Source: Alentia gelatinosa (Eukaryota > Annelida > Polychaeta > Phyllodocida > Polynoidae). From it: 64,000 nucleotides of DNA. Position numbers and translations under genes: made by a program. The stretch is taken from NCBI GenBank assembly GCA_950022655.1, contig OX465583.1, positions 17,783,318 to 17,847,317 on the forward strand, given 5' to 3'. The notes under the pieces are model-generated. The model saw nothing but the letters and a program-made list of their open reading frames with translations, did no database searches and was not told where the DNA came from. Every line of letters begins with the position of its first letter. Positions within the stretch are counted from its first letter, which is position 1. Shown piece after piece: positions 32,479-42,500 of the stretch.

Positions 32479-32640
32479 ATGACTTTGATGTGGGTGTGTA
32501 TTGGCACTGTACTGAGTCACAGTGAATGTAACTATAGTGTGTGCACTTTTGAAGACACTAGGCCCACAGCATCATTCTGTACTACTGATGAACTTTTGTA
32601 CTGTGAAAAAACCTGTTTTAAAAGCACTGCACTGTACTAA
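32479..32640 (+). other. Small upstream ORF in the gypsy leader
   Basis: The ATG at 32479 opens about 53 codons ending one stop before the Gag frame and in the same frame as it. The peptide starts with a hydrophobic stretch (MTLMWVCIGTVLSHS) and has five Cys. It could be a leader peptide or chance; there is no family match. Confidence 0.2.
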
Positions 32641-32652
32641 ATTTTGATCAAA

Positions 32653-35600
32653 ATGGCTACACCTTGTAATATTGGGCCTTATATCAAAGAAAGGGAGACT
32701 TTCAAGGCATATTGTGAAAGGTTGGAGGCATATTTTGATGGAGAGGATTTAGTTACTGTAGACCTTGTCGGTGATGATGCAGTGAAAGTAGCACAGGAAG
32801 CGAAAAATGCAATTATCACTAGAAAAAGAAGAGGCATTTTTCTGTCACAAATTGGAGCGGAATGTTATACAATGCTTGCTAACCTTATTTCTCCCAAAGT
32901 CCCACGTGAAACTAAATTAGAGGATTTAGTGAAGAAGTTAGAGGAACATTTCAACCCAACACCTCTTGAAATAGCTGAGTCATTTTATTTCGGTACTAGG
33001 AACAGAAAGGAGGGTGAGTCAGTGAATGACTATATATTGGCTCTCAAAGAATTGGCAATTCACTGTAATTTTGGTGATAATCTCAACCGTTCTTTACGAG
33101 ACCGTTTTGTCTGCGGACTAAATATACAACCTATCCAAGATAAACTGTTGAACACAGAAGGCCTAGACTTTAAGAAAGCTTGTACTATTGCCCAGCAAAT
33201 GGAGCAATCTCATAAAAAATCCAAGGATTTTAAGTCTAGCTTATCTGCTAGTGCTGCTAGTTCTGATGTAAATAAGGTTTACAAATCTAAGCAATTTAGC
33301 AAGAGTACCAAGAAGGTAAAATGTTTTAGGTGTTTTGGCAATCATAGTCCAGATGACTGTAAGTTCAAAGATGCGACATGTTACAAATGCCAACATAAGG
33401 GACATTTGGCTAATTCATGCAAGTCCAAATCCTCTAAGAAAGGGAGTAAGGGAAAAGTTCATTCTATGGACAAGCAACCAGGTTCTAGTGATGATAGTGA
33501 GGATGACCTGGGCATTCACAACTTGTTTTCCACTAACTCTGATAACTCTAAGAAAAAGTACACAGTTGATGTTGTAGTTAACAACCGAGTTATTCAAATG
33601 CAAGTGGATACCGCTGCAGATTACACAGTTATGGGTTGCGACAAATTTCGGAAATTCTTTCGCGGTAAGAAACTAAAAAAATCTGATGTTAAGCTACGTG
33701 TGTATTCTGGTGCTCACATACATGTCTGTGGGGAATTGCTATGTGATGTGGAATATAAGGGTCAAAAGAAGGAACTACCGATCCTAGTTGTAAACTGTGT
33801 GAATCGACCAATTCTGTTTGGCCGAAACTGGATCGAAGCAATCAAATTGGATTGGAATGACATTTTTGGAATCGAGAGTAAGGAAAAGACACTCAACGAT
33901 ATTCTCGGTGAACACGAGGATATTTTCCATGATAGCTACGAGGGCATTTCAGGATTCAAGGCGCATATCAAGGTCAAAGACAATGTCACACCTCATTTTG
34001 CCAAAGCAAGACCAGTGCCTTACTCCTTATATGATCAGGTCAATGCAGAACTTGATAAACTTGAAAAGAACAAGGTTATAACACCCATGAACCCTGAGGA
34101 CACTGAATGGGCCTCGCCCATTGTTATTGTACCTAAAACCGATGGTAGTGTCAGAATATGTGGCGACTATAAGGTACATGTGAATGAATGTATTGAAGAT
34201 GAAAAATATGCTTTACCTACTGTTCAAGATCTAATGTCTTCTCTTACAGGTGGTGAAATCTTTACTAAACTTGACTTGTCGCATGCATATGCTCAACTTG
34301 ATCTAGATGATGAGAGTAGAAAATTGATGTCTATTAATACTCATCGGGGTGTCTATGGTTATACTAAGTTAGCATATGGTGCTAAGCCTGCTTCTAAGAT
34401 TTTTCAATCCACCATGGACAGGATCTTACATGGTATTGATGGTGTTATTTGTTTTCAGGATGATATATTGATCCGTGCAAAAGATGAAAAAGAGCATCTT
34501 GAACTTGTAGAGAAAGTTCTGAATAGACTAGCCAAGTACAATGTAAAACTCAAAAGAGAAAAATGTGAGTTCTTGAAAGAAAGTGTTGATTACTTGGGTT
34601 ATCGTATTGATGCTAATGGTGTACATCCATTACAGGACAAGGTCACAGCTATCAAAGAAGCTCCCGCTCCAACAAATATAAGTGAATTAAAATCGTTCTT
34701 GGGTATGGTACAGTATTATTCTAAGTTCATTCCACAGATGTCTACTATTGTTGCACCATTGAACAGATTACTTCGTAATGAAGTCAAATGGAGCTGGGGT
34801 AAGTCTGAGCAAGAATCGTTTGATTTGTTGAAATCAAAATTGAGTAGCGATGCATTACTTGCACATTATGATGTGAAGAAACTGCTCAAATTGGCTTGCG
34901 ATGCATCTAGTTATGGTGTTGGTGCAGTGATAAGTCATATTTATGAAGATGGTACTGAGCGACCTATTGCATACGCATCTCGTACTCTAACTTCATCCGA
35001 ACGTAATTATGCTCAAATAGAGAAGGAAGCCTTATCTATTATATTTGGTGTTAAGAAATTTCACCAATATTTGTATGGTAGAAAATTCACTCTGGAAACT
35101 GACCATAAGCCACTTTTGACAATTTTAGGTCCCAAAAATGCTATACCAACTTTAGCAGCTGCCCGTATGCAGCGTTGGGCGATAGTTTTGTCTGCATATG
35201 ATTATGATATCAAATATCGTAGATCATGTGACCATTCTAATGCAGATTGTTTGTCAAGGTTACCACATGAAAATTCGAAGGTGGGTAGAGAAAGTAAGAT
35301 ATACAGTATCAATTTTGTTGATACTCTTCCTGTCAAGGCTGATATTATAGCGAAAGAAACCAAAACCGATTCAATACTGAAGATTGTTTATGATTATGCT
35401 GCAAATGGTTGGCCTGAAAATATCAATCGAGAAGAGTTGAAACCGTACTTTATACGAAGATCCGAAATATCCATTGAAAACGGATGTCTATTGTGGGGAC
35501 TTCGTGTAATAATTCCAACTAGTTTGTGTACAGGTATAATGGATGAATTGCATACAGAGCATCCTGGTATTTGTGCTATGAAGCGTATAGCGAGGTCACA

Positions 35601-36735
35601 TGTTTGGTGGACTGGTATTGATAAGGATCTAGAAAATGCTGTGTACCGCTGTAGTATTTGTCAGGATAGCCGTGCTCTTCCTGCAACCTCTCCATTGTAT
35701 TCATGGAAATGGCCGAGGCGTCCATTTCAAAGAATTCATATTGACTTTTTTGAGAAGGAAAATATGTATTTTCTTATTATGATTGATGCACATTCCAAGT
35801 GGATTGAAGTTGTTCCTATGCGAAGCACAACTGCTGAAAGAACTATTGACGAATTAAGATTGATATTTGCTAGACACGGTTTACCCGAAGAATTAGTGTC
35901 GGACAACGGTCCTCAATTTGTCTCATCAATGTTTTCTACATTTTGTGATAAAAATTGTATAAAGCATACTCTCTCTCCACCATATCATGCAGCGACGAAC
36001 GGAGCTGCAGAGAGATCTGTAAGACTGATAAAAGAGATGTTGAACAAACATATTCTTGAGAATCAAAAGTTGTCATTAAAACATCGACTAGCAAATATTC
36101 TGTTCAAATATCGTACGACACCTCATACTACTACTGATAAGACTCCGTCTGAATTGTTGTATAAGCGTCAGTTACGAACAAGGTTAAGTTTAGTGAAACC
36201 GAATCTAGCTGAACATGTTGAAAAGAAACAAGAGCAACAGAAGTTATATCATGGTAGAATCAGAGAAAGGCATTTCGATGTAGGAGATAAAGTTCGTATC
36301 AAATACAATACAAAAGGTCTCAAGAAAGGTTCAGATCGTTGGGTTAGAGGTAAGATTGTGAAAGTATGTGGTCCGCGTAATTATGTTGCACAAATCGGAC
36401 AGGCTACTCGTTTTGTGCATATTGATCATATATTGGCTGATCATGTTCAAGATAATATTCCAGAATATGATCCATCTGAGTTTGTATCTACTAGTATAGA
36501 TGTAACAACTACTGATACACTGCCTATTATGGACAATGATAAAGGTATAATTGAACCACCTGAGCCTGTTGAAGATGTACCTGAGTCACCCAATGTCCGT
36601 CTACAAACTCCCATTCATGCAGAAACTCCAATACCGAGGTCTCCACCTCCTCATATTGAATCACCTGGAATGGCAACTCCACCTCCACGTAGAAGTTCAA
36701 GGGTTAAGAAACCAATTGTCAAAATGGATTTGTAA
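32653..36735 (+). CDS. Gag-Pol polyprotein (Ty3/gypsy)
   Basis: A single 1360-codon frame; ATG 32653 was chosen, and the TTG three codons earlier was rejected. In order: capsid-like Gag (1-190); two zinc knuckles near 224 (CFRCFGNHSPDDC; CYKCQHKGHLANSC); protease at about 319 with DTAA where DTGA or DTSA is usual; reverse transcriptase with KLDLSHAYAQLDL and FQDD at 601-604 in place of YVDD; RNase H with Asp750; integrase with HTEHPG and CSIC zinc residues (967-1003) and D1031, D1084, E1120 spaced D-52-D-35-E; a barrel domain (GDKVRIKYNTKGL); and a proline-rich tail. Gag and Pol share one frame with no frameshift, so the Gag to Pol ratio must be set another way. Proteolytic processing and integration are the expected roles. 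Confidence 0.95.
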   Translation: MATPCNIGPYIKERETFKAYCERLEAYFDGEDLVTVDLVGDDAVKVAQEAKNAIITRKRRGIFLSQIGAECYTMLANLISPKVPRETKLEDLVKKLEEHFNPTPLEIAESFYFGTRNRKEGESVNDYILALKELAIHCNFGDNLNRSLRDRFVCGLNIQPIQDKLLNTEGLDFKKACTIAQQMEQSHKKSKDFKSSLSASAASSDVNKVYKSKQFSKSTKKVKCFRCFGNHSPDDCKFKDATCYKCQHKGHLANSCKSKSSKKGSKGKVHSMDKQPGSSDDSEDDLGIHNLFSTNSDNSKKKYTVDVVVNNRVIQMQVDTAADYTVMGCDKFRKFFRGKKLKKSDVKLRVYSGAHIHVCGELLCDVEYKGQKKELPILVVNCVNRPILFGRNWIEAIKLDWNDIFGIESKEKTLNDILGEHEDIFHDSYEGISGFKAHIKVKDNVTPHFAKARPVPYSLYDQVNAELDKLEKNKVITPMNPEDTEWASPIVIVPKTDGSVRICGDYKVHVNECIEDEKYALPTVQDLMSSLTGGEIFTKLDLSHAYAQLDLDDESRKLMSINTHRGVYGYTKLAYGAKPASKIFQSTMDRILHGIDGVICFQDDILIRAKDEKEHLELVEKVLNRLAKYNVKLKREKCEFLKESVDYLGYRIDANGVHPLQDKVTAIKEAPAPTNISELKSFLGMVQYYSKFIPQMSTIVAPLNRLLRNEVKWSWGKSEQESFDLLKSKLSSDALLAHYDVKKLLKLACDASSYGVGAVISHIYEDGTERPIAYASRTLTSSERNYAQIEKEALSIIFGVKKFHQYLYGRKFTLETDHKPLLTILGPKNAIPTLAAARMQRWAIVLSAYDYDIKYRRSCDHSNADCLSRLPHENSKVGRESKIYSINFVDTLPVKADIIAKETKTDSILKIVYDYAANGWPENINREELKPYFIRRSEISIENGCLLWGLRVIIPTSLCTGIMDELHTEHPGICAMKRIARSHVWWTGIDKDLENAVYRCSICQDSRALPATSPLYSWKWPRRPFQRIHIDFFEKENMYFLIMIDAHSKWIEVVPMRSTTAERTIDELRLIFARHGLPEELVSDNGPQFVSSMFSTFCDKNCIKHTLSPPYHAATNGAAERSVRLIKEMLNKHILENQKLSLKHRLANILFKYRTTPHTTTDKTPSELLYKRQLRTRLSLVKPNLAEHVEKKQEQQKLYHGRIRERHFDVGDKVRIKYNTKGLKKGSDRWVRGKIVKVCGPRNYVAQIGQATRFVHIDHILADHVQDNIPEYDPSEFVSTSIDVTTTDTLPIMDNDKGIIEPPEPVEDVPESPNVRLQTPIHAETPIPRSPPPHIESPGMATPPPRRSSRVKKPIVKMDL

Positions 36736-36811
36736 ATTGGTAAATGTCATACACATTTATTTGTGTATTTGTGTATTTGAGTTACATTATTGTATTATGT
36801 ACTTGGTAGCT

Positions 36812-36825
36812 TAAGGAGGGAGGAA
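36812..36825 (+). promoter_or_regulatory. Polypurine tract
   Basis: AAGGAGGGAGGAA directly precedes the 3' LTR, the usual plus-strand primer. Confidence 0.8.
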
Positions 36826-36977
36826 TGTAGTATTCCTACTGTACACTAGGCGGCGCCACCGTTACCGCACTACGTGAGAGACGTTTATGAGCGATAATAC
36901 ACTTCTTCTATGAAAGCAATGCTACTGAGTTCAGTCTTATGTCCATAGCCTAAATCACACCATTTAAAGATATTACA
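36826..36977 (+). repeat. 3' LTR of the gypsy element
   Basis: 152 bp, base-for-base the same as 32224-32375, followed by the GCCTG duplication. Confidence 0.95.
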
Positions 36978-36982
36978 GCCTG

Positions 36983-38383
36983 TTGAGGTGGAAATAATTT
37001 CAGTATCTTGAGAGAATTCTGACTCCCGACCCCACCAAAAATTACCCCAAATCTGCAAATTGTTCGGAAACCCCCAGAGCACCTAGAGCCATAATTTTCA
37101 CTGTCACAGCTCTCTTATGTTATTTCCATGGTGTGTGTGTGGGGGGGGGGTATTTCTTTTTGTTGGGGGGAAGGGGGTATTTCTGTGAGGTGGAGGCCTT
37201 TATGAGTATTTCCAATCGGCGGGGGGAGGGGTGCAATTTTTTTTTATAAACCTTGATAAAGACTATGTAATGGTTGAAACGTCGGTTCTACATCTAAAAT
37301 AAATGCCTACATTAATTTGATGTCAATGTGGTTGTGCTGTTTTACCTTTTACAATCTTTTACAATATATGTGTGTATCAATGTAGATTTATCCCAGTGAT
37401 CTATATCCCCTGGACTGTGCTGTGCGAGTCCTGGCGCAGAAGGCGCTATATGTCAGGAAGGCATATTGGGGACTGAGGTTGGATCTGGATTCAAATAATG
37501 TTTCCCTTAAAAAAAATATGGGTTGACTTGTGTTGCATATCTGATTAGTTTAAGAAAGCATTTGTATATAGATAATATCTTAAGGAAAAACATTCTCTGA
37601 AAATACAATACAAAAATATTGCATCATTTCCAACCAAGCCTTTTTTCCCCGTTTTCTGCCTACCATGACAGTGCTTTGACATACAAATGTAACAGTAATC
37701 ACAAAAAGGGTTTTTTGCCACTTTTCTATTCTTATAATAAAACAGTCTATCTTGGCTTCTCATGTGAGTACAACAAAAGTTAAGGTATCAAAATGATTCT
37801 GAAGGAAATCTCTGCTTCATTAAACTGGGTTTTGATTTTGGTTCCATTTGGAATTCTATGGAATCTTAACTCATATTCTAGAAGTCAAACATTTTGCCTA
37901 ACTTTTAACATGATTTCTGAGAAAATATGTCAAAAATGAAAACAAATAAATTATTTCAATAAACTCAAAATATATATGGCAATAAAGCCCATAGTCTCTG
38001 GTTTAATGTGTTATCCTTTGCAAATCTGTATATTTTGTACAGCCTAAGTTGTGAGAATTTGTGTATTTCAAAATAAAAATAACTAATTTTCAGTCCCCAA
38101 TATGGTTGCGCGGCCTAGAGTAAGCTATTTCATCAACGATTCCAAGATGGTGGAAATCCTGGTGGGTAGAACTGGAACTACAGTCTTCTGCTGCACCCCC
38201 CTAGCGGATGAGCGGGAAATCGGCGTTGTACCCGCGGAATCGGTCAAGCGTAGCCGAGACACTCATATCGTAGAAAAAAGACGGCGGGAAGCCTTGTTTT
38301 TTATCCATCGTATGGAGGTCCAAGGGCTTTTAGTGATCAATGAGATGATAAGCTTAAATAGTTATTTCGTCGGTGACAGACAA
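36983..38383. other. No gene; G runs and a weak hammerhead-like motif
   Basis: Non-coding. G runs lie at about 37140-37180 and 37218-37229. CTTGATAAAG followed by GGTTGAAACGTCGG near 37252-37286 resembles a decayed Penelope-type ribozyme core. AT-rich sequence fills 37500-38090. Confidence 0.4.
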
Positions 38384-38945
38384 TACAGGTGTTGCCGTTC
38401 AGCGCCGCCTAACGGCCCATTATTTAGTAACGCGGCCGATCTCCTGCCCATAGAGGCACACAGTAATCACACCTAAAGTGTGAACGGTGAGTGTGATTAC
38501 AAGAGTGTTGTTTTTTGACAGATTAAATTGTTGGAGCAAACTAGGGTATTGTATCAACGAGTCCGAGCTGTCTAAACTGTATAGTTGATAATTGTTTGGG
38601 TTTTAATTTAGAGAAAGATAAGCAAATGAGAGCTAGGCCTGCCAATGTATTAATGGGTATTCAATTTCAGTGATCCTATCTTATCTATGCTGTATCTAAA
38701 GTAATATTGAGGCAATATGCATGTGTGACATATCAGTTTTGAGCTGGAATACCGTAGAATACGATGCAATCATTATTATTTCTCTGGAAATGTAGGTGGG
38801 TATTATGAACGTAGTGCGCTCATACATTCAGTGATCCAATGGTAAAGAATACGTTGCCAGGTGAATGTTTGGCTTCAGCTGTGGCGTAACCAAGCAGATA
38901 AGGTGCGAGACCGGCCTACGGAAAAAGGCCTATTGATAGGCTCTC
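38384..38945 (+). repeat. Dispersed ~560-bp repeat, copy A
   Basis: Shares AATACAGGTGTTGCCGTTCA, then CACACCTAAAGTGTGAA with an inverted GTGTGATTAC hairpin, GCTAGGCCTGCCAATGTATT and CTACGGAAAAAGGCCTATTG with copy B at 44087-44795, in the same orientation. An open frame at 38102-38476 runs into it and is not a gene. Confidence 0.8.
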
Positions 38946-39487
38946 AAACGGCAACCCGAAGGCGGCGCGGTGCGTAAACGGACTAGGCTACGGCGGGCGA
39001 AGCGATCCGGTGTCACCCGACATAACCTCCGCCTTGGGAGTCGAGAGTCTCTTCTCTGTGACCTGTGCCAATAGTCAGGGGTAACTGTCCGTCTAAAGAA
39101 CTGTCTGCAGCTTTGCGAGACGCAGTTTGAGAGCCTGAGTGCCCGGGTCCTGGCGACAACGGGGCGTATTATATATCCACTCCTCCGTGCCTTCTAGCGG
39201 ATACCCCGAGAACCAGCGAGAACTGGCGATAATATGATGTACTAGAGTTTATCGGTACTTTAGACTGGTACCCAGCCGATATACTACCTTCTGTCTGGGA
39301 GTCTGGGTACCAGTTAAAGCAGCATCAGCTTGGAGCTCTGTGCTTGGAGAGTAAGCACCGGAAGCGAGCTGTATTCTTATCTCAGCCAATAAGAGAGCTC
39401 CACATGCCTCGTCGGTGATCCTGCCACCTACTCGCGTTGTCCAAGTCTTGTTATCTGCCCATGCACCGGTTGCTGAACGGCCGCAAA
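38946..39487 (+). promoter_or_regulatory. Upstream region of PPIB
   Basis: GC-richer than its surroundings and free of repeats. It contains the inverted pair CTGGTACCCAG/CTGGGTACCAG at about 39268-39314 and the ERSE-like site at 39386. The transcription start is not determined. Confidence 0.5.
39386..39404 (+). promoter_or_regulatory. ER stress response element-like site (ERSE)
   Basis: CCAAT, nine bases, CCACA, compared with the established CCAAT-N9-CCACG consensus bound by NF-Y with ATF6 or XBP1. It lies about 84 bp before the PPIB ATG. One mismatch at the last base. ER chaperone genes often carry it, so the context is right. Confidence 0.5.
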
Positions 39488-39598
39488 ATGAAGGCAGCCG
39501 TCTCTCTATCGGTCCTCTTTTGTGTGCTTTATTTTGTTGTGCAAAATGTCAATGCAGCTGGATCTAAAGCGGCCAAAGGCCCCAAAGTAACGGACAAG
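39488..39598 (+). CDS. PPIB: PPIB exon 1
   Basis: The signal peptide and start of the mature protein, ending GTAACGGACAAG before GTAAGG. The ATG at 39488 was preferred to the upstream in-frame ATG at 39461 because it starts directly with a clean signal peptide. Phase 0. Confidence 0.9.
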
Positions 39599-42500
39599 GT
39601 AAGGCTCCACTGTTTTCGATTGATTTGGTCTCGCAGAGAATAGGCAGGTTGAGGCGAAGCCACTGTCTGAGTGAGTGTATCTTGTAAATGTGGTACATGT
39701 TTCTTTAATTAACCCCAAAGTCAAAGTGCCACTAGACATTCTGAACTTGAATGCTGGTATGATTTGTGATTATATTGGTTAAAGAATCGATGGCCTGTAA
39801 TATTTCAGCCAGCTGTGTTAGGTCAATATCGATCCGGCAGTTTTAAAAACAACGGACACGACTCCATAGGCTTTTCCGAGTTGCGAGTTAGAATTTACAA
39901 ACAAGCCAATATCCTTGTCCGAAACAGGAGACTTGTCGCAGTGCATTTATGATTATTAATGCAGGGGAGCTTTTCTGTTTCGATCAACTCATTAAGCAAG
40001 CATTTCAGAAAAATGGGACTCTCGAGCCAGCCTCTTAGTATTACAACTTTCATCAAGTTAATTGATGTATGAAACCCCATGATGATAGCTACAGATATTC
40101 AAATGATAAATGACCTTTTCTTGGGCCTCATCACTGATACTTACATGCTATTCAGGTAGGCCTTAGACACAATTAGGTTTATGGGGACCCGCCTTGGCTA
40201 TTGCCAGTATTGGATCCTTTCTCCTACAGTTATCATACTAGGCCTACGTGTCCTAAACACGTGCATGGAATCTTTATGCATGGGCCCTCTCCCAATCGAT
40301 CACGGACAGTTTGTTACCGTCACCAAAGAACTATAATTTAGTTCTTTGCCATCACTCATGTTGTCGGTAGTGGATGATATAAGTATCAATATTGACAAGG
40401 TTTCAAAGGCACCTTGAAAAGCCAGAAAAATTGGAGAATTAATAGATTTGTACTCATTGTCACTCCACAATAACTTTTAAGTTTATACACCATCGGTAAA
40501 AAATTGCTTTGCCCAGTCTTTTCACAGTGTCTAACCATATATATTTATATATGTATATATCTCGGTTTTCAATTTCTATTGTTTATTTTCCAGGTATTTT
40601 TTGATATCACAATAGGAGGACAGAAGGCTGGACGAATCGTTATTGGACTTTTTGGTAAAACTGTGCCAAAAACTGTGTTAAACTTCAAGACATTAGCCGA
40701 GGGCTCCCACGTACGTTGCTGTTCATAATTACCATTTTTAGACGCTACACTAATTACCCATATTGTGTAAATACAGTGTATAACGAGAAAAGGTTGCTTG
40801 AAGGCTTTAAAGAATATCTTTTTCAACGATATATGTATTTTCAAAGAGACCTAAGATTGACATGATTGACCTACACCTAACTGTGATGCTGGAAAACTTT
40901 GTAATTGAAAATTCGAATAATTTATGGCAGCTTTCCACTTTTCATTGAAAACCCACTTTTCATCTGACATTGTTTGCCTTGTAATATTTATTATTAATTG
41001 AGTCTCTTTCACAACAATATAGCAGTGGCTTGAATTTCCGCCCACCGCATTGCAATCATAGACATGTTTTGCATGTTTCTCGGTCTCCTTTAGGCAGAAG
41101 TTTAAGTAACTCCTGTTTTGGGTTGTATTTATTTGGTTGGTTAAATTATTAGAAGGAAACCCACTCGATGAAAATAGCTTGGTCAATACTCCACCACGTT
41201 TGACTGCAGAGTAATTCACGAAGCGAAGCACGAAGCGAAGCTGAGTGAATTACTCTGCAGTCAAACGTGGTGGAGTGGAGACCAAGTTATTTTCATCGAG
41301 TGGGTTTCTAATTTTATTTCACCTAATATAACATTATTTATTGATAAAAAGAATCACCCAATTAGCCATCGAGTATTGGGTACACAAACTTCACGGCCGT
41401 GGAGTACGAGTTCCTAATGTTAAGCCTATGGAGAAAAATACCGGGGTGAGATAAAATTAGGAACTGCATTGAGATCCTTAGTCGCTGAAAATATGCCATA
41501 TGTTTTTGGTTGTGGAGTTATCACAAGAGGTAAAGCCGATTGAGATTATGGAGCAAACCAAATGGAATGATGTATTTACAGTGGCTACGGATCAAGTGCG
41601 GTTAATATTTTATACCACCCTTGTCACTGACTAATTCGGTAATGTGGAGTTGTTGTTTTTTTTACAATACTCCATGGCCATGAAGTATGAGTATCAAAAG
41701 TTAAAGATACCAGGGGTGAGATAAGTATTGTAACTACATCTAATTTGAGTACTCTTCTCTTTCAAGGAGGATGCCGGCAAACCCCTCACCTACAAAGGAA
41801 GCAAATTCCACCGCGTGATAAAAGATTTCATGATCCAGGGTGGAGACTTCACCCGTGGTGACGGCACAGGAGGTGGGTATATATATATATATATATGCTG
41901 ATCTGAGCGAGTTGCTTTGCTGGTAACACACCAGGTAGTGCTCACGTCAACCTGTCAGGGCATCTCTGATCCTGTCTTAAAATTTCTCCATAGAAAAAAA
42001 CGCACAATTCACTTGATTTCAAACTAATTGCAATAAGGGACTCTTTTTTTCAGATTTAAACGCATAGAATAGAGTGAAACGCGTGTGACCGTTACGATAC
42101 ACCTACTGAACAAAATACCATTCGGAACCTTTTAGATCAGTGTATCAATTATATTAAACCTTATATAACTCCTTCTACAGACATTGGCAAATGCTCCTTT
42201 TTATCATTTCCTCCGTATTTTCGTTCAGAACAATAGAAAATAATGTAGTTATCAATCAAATGAGCCAAACAGTTTTTATGATAGTATGATATATTCCCCA
42301 TAACTCCACTTTTTTATTCTCAGTATATAAATTTCCCCCTTGTGTAAAAGATAATATAAATTGAGCCTTATTCATGCCAATAAAACAGAGGGATGAACCT
42401 CCCCACACACCCTCAATCCCCTGCTATGACAACAGCGACGTGTTTTCCACCTTTTCTTGGTCCTCTGAGGCAGCAAATTCAACGGGAAATATTACCACTT

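Larger units (their letters stand above)
32224..36977 (+). mobile_element. Complete Ty3/gypsy retrotransposon, identical LTRs
   Basis: A 4754-bp element bounded by two 152-bp LTRs that match at every base. The 5-bp duplication GCCTG lies at 32219-32223 and 36978-36982. It has a candidate primer site after the 5' LTR, one uninterrupted Gag-Pol frame and a polypurine tract before the 3' LTR. The lack of any LTR difference means recent insertion, so it may still be able to move. It landed at the end of the LINE ORF2 fragment. Confidence 0.95.

Noticed and set aside
36983..37100. Continuation of LINE ORF2 after the gypsy element
   Set aside because: Translation across the single GCCTG site quickly meets stops and shows no reverse transcriptase motif.
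38102..38476. 124-codon plus-strand ORF upstream of PPIB
   Set aside because: It runs into the dispersed repeat copy A, and copy B does not keep the frame. No family features.
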